Origin: Deltaproteobacteria bacterium
Lineage (GTDB): Bacteria > Desulfobacterota > Binatia > UBA12015
Assembly (NCBI GenBank): GCA_016874715.1
Contig: VGTK01000031.1
Location: forward strand, 1-41,218
DNA length: 41,218 nt
Direction of reading: 5' to 3'
The position numbers were made by a program, and so were the translations under genes. The notes below the pieces were generated by a model. That model did not search any database and was not told the origin of the DNA. It saw only the letters and a list, made by a program, of their open reading frames with translations. Shown one piece after another: positions 32,921-41,218 of this stretch (positions within the stretch are counted from its first letter, which is position 1; the number at the start of each line of letters is the position of its first letter).

Positions 32921-33304
32921 ATGGCCGCGCGACTCGACCACCTGATCCTGCCGGTGAACGACGTTTCCGCGAGCGTCGCATTCTACGAGGACGTGCTGGG
33001 CTTCCGGTGCGAGGGGGATCGGCCGCCCTTCACGGTGCTGCGCGTCGCCGACGACCTCACGCTGCAGCTCGCGCCGTGGGGAACCGAGGGCGGTGTGCAC
33101 CTCGCGTTCGCCCTGCCGTGCGCCGAGTTCGACGCCGCGTTCGCGCGCGTCCGTGCGGCCGGCGTCGCGTTCGGCGACTCGTTCCACGACGTCGGCAACG
33201 GCCGCGGTCCGGGCGACGAGGACGGCGCGCGCGGCCCCGGCAAGGCGGTCTATCTCTTCGACCCGAGCCGCCACCTGATCGAGCTCCGTCACTACGGCGA
33301 CTGA
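32921..33304 (+). CDS. VOC (glyoxalase/bleomycin resistance) superfamily protein
   Basis: A 127-residue single VOC domain made of two beta-alpha-beta3 modules. The first reads LDHLILPVNDVSASVAFYEDVLGF. The second contains FDAAFARVRAAGVAFGDSFHDV and ends KAVYLFDPSRHLIELRHYG. Candidate metal ligands are His in LDHL, His in GVHLAF and Glu in LIELRH. The substrate is unknown; dioxygenases, glyoxalases and antibiotic-binding proteins share the fold. AGGAGGA lies 5-6 nt before the ATG at 32921, which decides this start over an in-frame ATG at 32897. Confidence 0.9.
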   Translation: MAARLDHLILPVNDVSASVAFYEDVLGFRCEGDRPPFTVLRVADDLTLQLAPWGTEGGVHLAFALPCAEFDAAFARVRAAGVAFGDSFHDVGNGRGPGDEDGARGPGKAVYLFDPSRHLIELRHYGD

Positions 33305-33329
33305 AGCCGCGAGCGCGTTCCGCCCGGGG

Positions 33330-34637
33330 TCACTCCTCGAGGAAGTCGAGGTCCTTCGCGAAGGTCTCGTCGAGCACGGCGAGGCTCGCGAACGCGACGA
33401 CGAGCGCGACGACGCCGACCGTGATGCCGCTGCCGACCACGCCGAGCGCCGGCGTCGCCGCCTGGAAGGCGGAGGTCAGCAGCACCACGGCACCGCGCAC
33501 GAAGTTCGGCGCGCTGGTCGTCGCGGTCGCGCGGACGTTCGTGCCGAACTGCTCGGACGCCATGGTCACGAACACCGCCCAGTAGCCGGTCGCGAAGCCG
33601 AGCGCGGTGCAGACGGCGTAGAACACCGGCAGCGACGCCGGCGCGACCGAGAAGTAGAGCCCGACGCCGACGACGGTGAGCACGAGGAACAGCAGCACGA
33701 CCTTCTTGCGGCTCCGCCAGAGCTGGCTCAGGAGCCCGCTCGCGACGTCGCCGACCGCGAGGCCGACGTAGGCGAACAGCACGGACCGCCCGGCCGACGG
33801 CTCCTCGGCCATGCCGAGCGCGCGGCCGAACTCGGGCGAAAAGGTGATCAGGACGCCGACCGCGAACCAGATCGGCACGCCGATCAGGATCACGCCGACG
33901 TAGCGCCGCGCGCGGTCGACGGTCGCGAACAGGCTCGCGAAGTTGCCGCGCCGCACGTGCATCTGCGCGCGCGTCTGCTCGAACATGCCGGACTCGTAGA
34001 CGCCGATCCGCAGCAGCAAGAGCGTGATGCCGAGCCCACCGCCGACGAAGTAGGCCGTGCGCCAGTGGAAGAAGTCGCCGACCAGCGCCGCGGCGATCGC
34101 GCCGCAGATGCCGATGGTCGCGATGATCGTCGTGCCGTAGCCGCGCGACTCGCGACCCATGAGCTCGCTCACCAGCGTGACGCCCGCACCGAGCTCGCCG
34201 GCGAGACCGATGCCGGCGACGAAGCGCAGCGCCGCGTATGTCCCGACGTCCTGCACGAAGCCGTTGAGGACGTTCGCCACCGAGTACAGGCAGATCGAGC
34301 CGAACAGCACGGAGAGCCGCCCGCGCTTGTCGCCGAGCACGCCCCACACCACGCCGCCGATCAGCATGCCGCCCATCTGCATGTTGAGCAGCAGCACGCC
34401 GGTCGACAGCAGGTCGGCCTCGCCCACGCCGATCGCGCGCAGGCTCGCGACGCGCACGATGCTGAACAGGATCAGGTCGTAGATGTCGACGAAGTAGCCG
34501 AGCGCGGCGACGAGGATCGCCATCGCGGCGCCACGCGGCGGGGCGATGACGAGCCCGGGGGCGTCCCCCGCGGGCTTCTGGTGGGCCCCGTGCCGGGTTC
34601 CGGCGCGAGTCTTCGTCGAGCTCTTCACCGAACGCAC
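33330..34637 (-). CDS. MFS transporter (metabolite:proton symporter type)
   Basis: A 435-residue 12-helix transporter. Helix 1 carries LGYFVDIYDLILFSIVRVA, with the acidic residues of the metabolite:H+ symporter branch. Motif A appears as GVLGDKRGRLSVLFG, and ALRFVAGIGLAGELGAGVTLV fits the sugar/aromatic-acid/sialate symporters. A central loop (about 215-255) separates the halves. The substrate is not predictable. The GTG at 34637 is preceded by GGGGGGACGAAG. An N-terminal 35-residue soluble, basic segment precedes helix 1. It is convergent with the VOC gene (25 nt) and divergent from the next gene. Confidence 0.9.
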   Translation of the reverse strand: MRSVKSSTKTRAGTRHGAHQKPAGDAPGLVIAPPRGAAMAILVAALGYFVDIYDLILFSIVRVASLRAIGVGEADLLSTGVLLLNMQMGGMLIGGVVWGVLGDKRGRLSVLFGSICLYSVANVLNGFVQDVGTYAALRFVAGIGLAGELGAGVTLVSELMGRESRGYGTTIIATIGICGAIAAALVGDFFHWRTAYFVGGGLGITLLLLRIGVYESGMFEQTRAQMHVRRGNFASLFATVDRARRYVGVILIGVPIWFAVGVLITFSPEFGRALGMAEEPSAGRSVLFAYVGLAVGDVASGLLSQLWRSRKKVVLLFLVLTVVGVGLYFSVAPASLPVFYAVCTALGFATGYWAVFVTMASEQFGTNVRATATTSAPNFVRGAVVLLTSAFQAATPALGVVGSGITVGVVALVVAFASLAVLDETFAKDLDFLEE

Positions 34638-34778
34638 CTTCGTCCCCCCGTCCCTGCGCCTCGCGAGACCCGGCGCGTACCCGGCGGCGTACCCGTCTGC
34701 TAGGTGCGTCGCCGTGCCTCCCGTGATCCAGCCCCGAACCGCTCCCTGCGCGACCGCACCGCGCGGGCCCGCTGGCGC

Positions 34779-35045
34779 ATGCTTCCCCTAGCCGGATTCC
34801 TGCTGCTGCTCTACTGCCTGTGGCGCGGCGGACACCCGGTGGGCGTGGCCCTGCTCGCCGCCGGCGTGCTCATCCACCTGGTCCTCACGCTGCGGCTGGC
34901 GAAAGCGACGTCGGGCGGCGTCGGTGGACACGCCGAGTGGGTGCGCGACGTCGAGACGAGGCCACGCATGAGGAGCAGCCCGGCGTGGCTGCTCGGCTCC
35001 GCGCTGGTCGCGCTCGGCGCGTCGCTCGCGCTCTTCCTGCGTTGA
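34779..35045 (+). CDS. Small two-helix membrane protein
   Basis: An 88-residue protein with hydrophobic segments at about residues 2-36 (LAGFLLLLYCLWRGG, VGVALLAAGVLIHLVLTL) and 69-87 (AWLLGSALVALGASLALFL). They are joined by a polar loop with AEWVRDVETRPRMRSS. I do not recognise a family. The ATG at 34779 precedes the first helix; the frame also extends 25 Arg-rich residues upstream, which look non-coding. It is 49 nt before glgX on the same strand and could be cotranscribed. Confidence 0.6.
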   Translation: MLPLAGFLLLLYCLWRGGHPVGVALLAAGVLIHLVLTLRLAKATSGGVGGHAEWVRDVETRPRMRSSPAWLLGSALVALGASLALFLR

Positions 35046-35094
35046 CGCCGGGAGGGGCCGCTCGCCTCGCGACGCTTGCTCTGTCGCGACCGGC

Positions 35095-37206
<2,112 letters not shown>

Positions 37207-37218
<12 letters not shown>

Positions 37219-38493
37219 CGCGGGTTCCCGGCGCTCGAGGAGCCGCTCGAGCCGTGCGGCCGCGGTACCGATGCCGTCCTCGCGCGCGATCTCGGCGCCG
37301 ATCGAGGCGGCGCGAGCGCGGTACGACGGCTCACCGGCGAGCCGCGCGAGCTCGTCGCCGAGGCGACGCGCGTCGAGCGCCTGCCACTTCAGCATCCGCC
37401 CGGCGCCGAGCGCCGCGATGCGCTGGCCGTGGTGGACCTGGTCGAACGCGCGCGGGATGACGAGCGCGGGGACGCCGGCGCGGAGCGCCGTCGCCGTGGT
37501 GCCGATGCCGCCGTGGTGCACGATCACCGACGCGCGTGCGAGAACCGCGGAGAGCGGCGCGAAGGGCACCACGGCGACATCGGGGCGCGCGTGCCCCGCG
37601 ACGTTCGCCTCGCGTCCGACGAGGAACACGCCGCGCGCGCCGATCCGGGCGAGCGCTTCCGAGGCGATCGCGAAGAAGTGCTGCGGGTCGATGGCCAGGC
37701 TCGCGCCGAGCGTGAACACGACCGGCGGCGTACCGCTCGCGAGGAACTCCGCGAGCGGTGGCGGCATCGGTGCCGCGCGCGGCTCGTCCCAGAGGGCGAA
37801 GCCGGTCACCTCGATCGACGCGGGCCAGTCGGGTCGTCGCGGCGCGTAGTGCGGCGAGCAGAGCACGAGCGACAGCTCGGGCGAGAGCCCGCTCAGCAGG
37901 AACACGTCGCGCGACGGCGGCAGGCCGAGCACGCGGCGCACCGCGTTGAGCGGCCGGTCGAAGAGCCCGCGCAGCACGAGGCGGGAGAACCACCACGCGT
38001 AGCGGTTCATCGCGCGCCCGAGGGGCCCGGGCAGCGCCGGCAGGGGATTGCCCTGCGGTACGGTGTGCGCGCTCGGAATGTTCGCCGGGAACACGGTCGC
38101 CGTCGCCCATCGGAGCTGCCGGCGCTCGGCGACCATCGGTGCGGCGAGCTGGGCCGGGTGCGTGACGAGCAGGTCGGCGCCCGCGCACGCCCCTTCGAGG
38201 TCGCGCGCGGTGCGCGCGAGGTTCGGCAGAATGAAGAGCCGCATGAGGTTGCGGATCCCGGCGAGGCCGTTCTGCCGCCCGTCGAGGATCTCGGGGTGTG
38301 CCGCGTACTCCTCGAGCCCGAGCTCGATGCCGATCGGCGCGAACGCCACGCCCTCGTCCTCGACCATCCTGCGGAATGCCGGCGTCGCGGCGATCGACGC
38401 CGCGTGCCCGCGCTCGCCGAGGCGCTTCGCGAGCGCGAGCAGCGGGAAGAGGTCGCCCCACGAGCCCAGAGTGGTCAAGACGATGCGTGCCAT
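37207..38493 (-). CDS. GT1-family glycosyltransferase (UGT/MGT type)
   Basis: A 428-residue GT-B enzyme of the UGT/MGT superfamily. The N-terminal acceptor domain starts MARIVLTTLGSWGDLFPLLALAK, with the GSxGDxxP motif of sterol- and macrolide-type transferases. The C-terminal donor domain has PPVVFTLGAS, VVPFAPLSAVLARASV and the nucleotide-sugar block IVHHGGIGTTATALRAGVPALVIP followed by FDQ. The donor is likely UDP-glucose or a related sugar. The acceptor could be a sterol, lipid or polyketide and is not determined. It is the only minus-strand gene between glgX and the GT39-like gene. The ATG at 38493 gives the family N-terminus. Confidence 0.92.
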
Positions 38494-38603
38494 GGCGTGG
38501 CGGGTTGTTCCCGGCGCGACGGACGGCGTCAAGGCCGGGCGCGGCCGAGGTGCGATCCCTCGGGGACTCGCCAGGAGACGCCGTCTGAGCCATTCTCACG
38601 CCG

Positions 38604-40463
38604 GTGACGAACGGCCTCGCGGGCGCGCTCAGCCCCTTCACGAACCCGTGGACCACCTGGAGCACGGCGCCGCTGTTCGCGCTCGCGTTCGCGGTCGGGA
38701 CCGTCTGCCTCGCGTTGCACGTCACGGCGCTGGCGCCGCGCCTGCCCGACGACGCCGCTGCACGGCGTTCGCTCGCGGTGTCCCTGGCGCTCTTCGGCGC
38801 AGCGTTCGCGCTGCGCCTCCTCTGGCCCGAGCGCGTCCACTACACGTTCAACGACGAGTACGAGTACCTCGACCACGCGCAGCGCCTGCTCGACACGGGC
38901 TCGTACCGTCTGTGGACGGGCCCTCCCGCCGGCGTCGCGCTGCTGGCGCTGGCGTTCGCGGCCTTCGGACCGGCGAGCGAGGTCGCGTTCCTCCTGACGA
39001 TCGTACTCGCGAGCGCCACGCCTCCCGTGCTGTACGGCCTGCTGCGCCGGCTCGGGGTCGACCACGCGGTGTCTCTCGTCGCAGCCGTGCTGCTCGTCGT
39101 GATGCCCCTGCACGTCAAGCATTCGGCCTCGGCGTCGATCGAGATCCCGTCGCTTCTGCTGCTCCTCGGCGCGATCGGCACCTTCACGGCCATGCTGCGC
39201 GCCCCGGGCTGGTTGAACGCCACCTCGCTGGCGACGTGCCTCTTTCTCGCGCTCACCGTGCGCGTCGAGAACTGGGCTCTGGCCGTGGTGCTGCCGGTCG
39301 TCGCGTGGCGGCTGCGCGACCAGGTACGGCGACCGCGGCCGGGGCAGCTGGCACTGGTCGCGCTGGCCGTCGTGCTTGCGGCGGCCTACGTGCCCGGGAT
39401 CCTCGACGCGCCGATCCGCTACAGTCTGTGGTGGAAGAGCCGCCTTCCTCCGGGGGAGCTGCTGCTCGTCAACCTCGGCTTCTGGATCGGGCCGGAGCCG
39501 GCGCTGCGCAAGCTCGCACTTCTTCTCGCGATGGTCGGATTCGTCTCGGGGGATCGCCGCAACCCGACGGCGACGCTGGTGCTGCTGTGGCTCGCGCTGG
39601 TGCTGTCGGTGCTGTTCGTCCTCTACGGGCTCAACATCGGCTGGCTGGAGGAGGCGCACCAGCCGCCGCCGTGGGGCGTGCGCGGTGCCGGGCACGACAT
39701 GTTCCGCTTCGACGTCCTGCTGCTGCCGGCGTTCGTGCTGCTGCTCGCGAACGGTGTCGTCGCGCTCGTGCGCGCGGTGCTCGCGCTGCTCCGCGGCTCG
39801 GGGGCGGCGGCGCGCTGGCCGCGGCGGGTGCGGCTCGGTGTGGCCGCGACCATCGCCGCGCTGCCTGTCGTGCTGCTCGGGTGGCGCGGCGAGTGGCGCA
39901 GCTACGCCCCTATCGAGTTCGTCGCGTCGCCGTACAACCGGCGCTTCGAGATCAAGGAGCTGCGCGTCCTGCGCGACATGCTGTCGCGCCTGCCGCGTGG
40001 CGCGCGGCTCTACGTGCTGCCACCGACCGAGGGCGTGTGGATCGACGGGATCGCGGCGCGCCCGCTGGCGACGCTGCCCACCGAGGTGAGCCTGCCGGGC
40101 TCCGGTCCGGCCTACGTGTACGTGAACGGCCGTCAGCTCGCGGTCGCCGAGCTGCGGCGCGCGTTCGAGTCCGTGTCCGCAAGAGTGCCACTGCGTGACG
40201 TCGAGAGCCGCGTCGATGTGGGCGACCGCTTCCTGCTGCTGGTCGCTGCGCCGCCCGCCGCGGCGGCGCAGCCTGCGCGCCAGCCCGCGAACGTGCAGCA
40301 CCCACCTGCGCGCCAGCCCGCGAACGTGCAGCACCCACCAGCGCGCCAGCCCGCGAACGTGCAGCACCCACCAGCGCGCCAGCCCGCGAACGTGCAGCAC
40401 CCACCAGCGCGCAACGGGGACGTGCAGCCCCCACCAGCGCGCACCGCGGACGCGCAGCGTTGA
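38604..40463 (+). CDS. GT39-like membrane glycosyltransferase with repeat tail
   Basis: A 619-residue membrane protein with about 10-12 helices up to residue 430, then a soluble domain. The first large loop contains NDEYEYLDHAQRLLDTG, where the D-E pair is the signature of GT-C mannosyl-/aminoarabinosyltransferases such as PMT and ArnT. These use polyprenyl-phosphate sugars on the periplasmic face. The C-terminal domain (RFEIKELRVLRDML, LYVLPPTEGVW) is followed from about residue 558 by four ARQPANVQHPP units and two decayed ones. The GTG start at 38604 is 110 nt from the divergent GT1 gene. Acceptor unknown. Confidence 0.85.
   Translation: MTNGLAGALSPFTNPWTTWSTAPLFALAFAVGTVCLALHVTALAPRLPDDAAARRSLAVSLALFGAAFALRLLWPERVHYTFNDEYEYLDHAQRLLDTGSYRLWTGPPAGVALLALAFAAFGPASEVAFLLTIVLASATPPVLYGLLRRLGVDHAVSLVAAVLLVVMPLHVKHSASASIEIPSLLLLLGAIGTFTAMLRAPGWLNATSLATCLFLALTVRVENWALAVVLPVVAWRLRDQVRRPRPGQLALVALAVVLAAAYVPGILDAPIRYSLWWKSRLPPGELLLVNLGFWIGPEPALRKLALLLAMVGFVSGDRRNPTATLVLLWLALVLSVLFVLYGLNIGWLEEAHQPPPWGVRGAGHDMFRFDVLLLPAFVLLLANGVVALVRAVLALLRGSGAAARWPRRVRLGVAATIAALPVVLLGWRGEWRSYAPIEFVASPYNRRFEIKELRVLRDMLSRLPRGARLYVLPPTEGVWIDGIAARPLATLPTEVSLPGSGPAYVYVNGRQLAVAELRRAFESVSARVPLRDVESRVDVGDRFLLLVAAPPAAAAQPARQPANVQHPPARQPANVQHPPARQPANVQHPPARQPANVQHPPARNGDVQPPPARTADAQR
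40275..40463 (+). repeat. 33-bp tandem repeat encoding the protein tail
   Basis: Four units of 33 bp (40275-40307, 40308-40340, 40341-40373, 40374-40406) are identical except for the last base of the first. A 30-bp degenerate unit (40407-40436) and a 27-bp terminal unit ending in TGA follow. The period is a multiple of three, so unit gain or loss keeps the frame and gives a variable-length Pro/Gln/Asn-rich tail. Confidence 0.95.
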
Positions 40464-40525
40464 CGGCGCTGCGCGCGGCGCGTTAGCTGTCGACCATTCC
40501 TTCCCCGCTCGATTTCCGCACCGCC

Positions 40526-41218
40526 TTGCGGACGCCTCTCGCGGCCTTCCTGGTGCTCGTGCTCTGCGTGCCGTCGCTCGCCGCCGCGACCGGCGAGCCG
40601 ACCGACGAAGGGGCACGCCTCGCGACCGAGCTGGGCTGCGCCGCATGCCACGACGGCCTGGACGTCGCCGTCGGGACGCGCGGCCATGCGCCGGACCTCT
40701 CGTACGCCGGACTCCGCTGGCAGCCGGGCTATCTGCTCGCGTACCTGCGCGATCCGGGCCGCGTGCGGCGGCACGTCGGCGCGTCGCGGATGCCGGACTT
40801 CGCGCTGAGCGAGGAAGAGGCGCTCGCGCTGGCGCTGTTTCTCGGGGAGCAACGCGCGGTGCCGGCCTCGTCGGAGACGGCCGCCGGTGACGCGGCGGGA
40901 CAGCGGGCTGCTGCGGGGGCCGGAAGCGCGCCCGCACCGGACGAGGAGACTCTGGTCGCGGCGCTGCGCGAGCAGAGCTGCCTCACCTGCCACGTCTGGC
41001 GAGGGCAGGGCGGCGTCGTCGGGCCCGAGCTGTCGGACGTCGGTGCGCGCCTCGAGTCCGGCTGGGTCGCGCGCTTCCTGGTCGACCCGGCGGCGTTCGG
41101 CGTACCGGACGGCGTCATGCCAGCGCTGCTGCTGCGCCCGGACGCGAGCGGTGCGGTTGCGCCGACGACGCCCGGTGCGGACGCGGCCCTGTCGCGCATC
41201 GTCGCGGGCCTCGCGGCG
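40526..41218 (+). CDS. Secreted di-haem cytochrome c (3' end outside window)
   Basis: An open frame of at least 231 residues running off the window. The predicted start is TTG at 40526, giving a signal peptide (LAAFLVLVLCVPSLAAA). Two c-type haem motifs follow: C38AACH (LGCAACHDG) and C152LTCH (QSCLTCHVW). Likely axial Met ligands are in ASRMPDF (first) and DGVMPALL (second). A Pro/Ala-rich linker (about 118-143) separates the domains. It would act in periplasmic electron transfer. It begins 62 nt after the GT39-like gene on the same strand. An upstream ATT or CTG in the same frame cannot be excluded. Confidence 0.85.
   Translation, partial: MRTPLAAFLVLVLCVPSLAAATGEPTDEGARLATELGCAACHDGLDVAVGTRGHAPDLSYAGLRWQPGYLLAYLRDPGRVRRHVGASRMPDFALSEEEALALALFLGEQRAVPASSETAAGDAAGQRAAAGAGSAPAPDEETLVAALREQSCLTCHVWRGQGGVVGPELSDVGARLESGWVARFLVDPAAFGVPDGVMPALLLRPDASGAVAPTTPGADAALSRIVAGLAA

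Noticed and set aside
40275..40406. CRISPR-like array
   Set aside because: The 33-bp units are directly adjacent without spacers and lie in a coding frame; no cas genes are present.

Overview
This is a 41.2 kb, very GC-rich chromosomal window (third codon positions almost all G or C) from a Gram-negative bacterium. Lipoprotein lipoboxes, c-type cytochromes, an LplT-PlsC-type acyltransferase, a SahR-like regulator beside ahcY, steroid-type acyl-CoA dehydrogenases and many GTG/TTG starts would suit a lineage of the former Deltaproteobacteria (Myxococcota, Desulfobacterota or Binatota). There is no rRNA, tRNA or single-copy marker to settle this, so the assignment is inference.

Layout. 1-1.2 kb: 3' end of an IS66 transposase, a four-helix membrane protein and a short coding remnant. 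1.2-5.3 kb: YghU-type glutathione transferase, a lipoprotein, a CPGC thioredoxin-like protein, a compact secreted copper amine oxidase-like protein and a GFA-type zinc protein. 5.4-8.6 kb: DUF202 protein, an ion channel with an atypical filter, an MFS-PlsC fusion and a small DUF6116-like protein overlapping a D-aminoacylase-type amidohydrolase. 10.3-13.5 kb: cupin, DUF2845 protein, MFS permease, aldo/keto reductase. 13.5-16.1 kb: ahcY (S-adenosylhomocysteinase) behind an ArsR-methyltransferase regulator of SahR type, with a visible dyad and promoter. 16.1-20.2 kb: DUF4136 lipoprotein, a frameshifted type-B carboxylesterase, a beta-lactamase-fold serine hydrolase and an unknown protein. 20.2-21.2 kb: a palindromic 101-bp insert bounded by an 8-bp direct repeat, then a PuuD-like membrane protein. 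21.2-24.3 kb: a tight three-gene operon of two complementary acyl-CoA dehydrogenases and an alpha/beta hydrolase. 24.4-27.0 kb: secreted beta-helix protein, a four-CxxC protein and an M15/DUF882 peptidase. 27.1-30.1 kb: class II aldolase, SDR, crotonase-fold isomerase and DUF423 protein, with a hairpin-bearing repeat family in the last two gaps. 30.1-41.2 kb: YfhO-like membrane protein, a decayed di-haem oxidoreductase, VOC protein, MFS transporter, small membrane protein, glgX, a GT1 glycosyltransferase, a GT39-like mannosyltransferase with a 33-bp tandem-repeat tail, and a truncated secreted di-haem cytochrome c.

How the genes work together. Most of the window is ordinary catabolic and housekeeping content: acyl-CoA oxidation (two dehydrogenases, crotonase, SDR), the methyl cycle (SahR-like regulator and ahcY), glycogen debranching and cell-envelope glycosylation. 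The genes are tightly packed, with several convergent pairs sharing their 3' ends. I found no CRISPR array, phage, secretion system or recognisable defence system. The most distinctive observations are the compact copper amine oxidase, the 101-bp palindromic insert, the loop-variable hairpin repeat, the complementary acyl-CoA dehydrogenase pair and the SahR-like operator.
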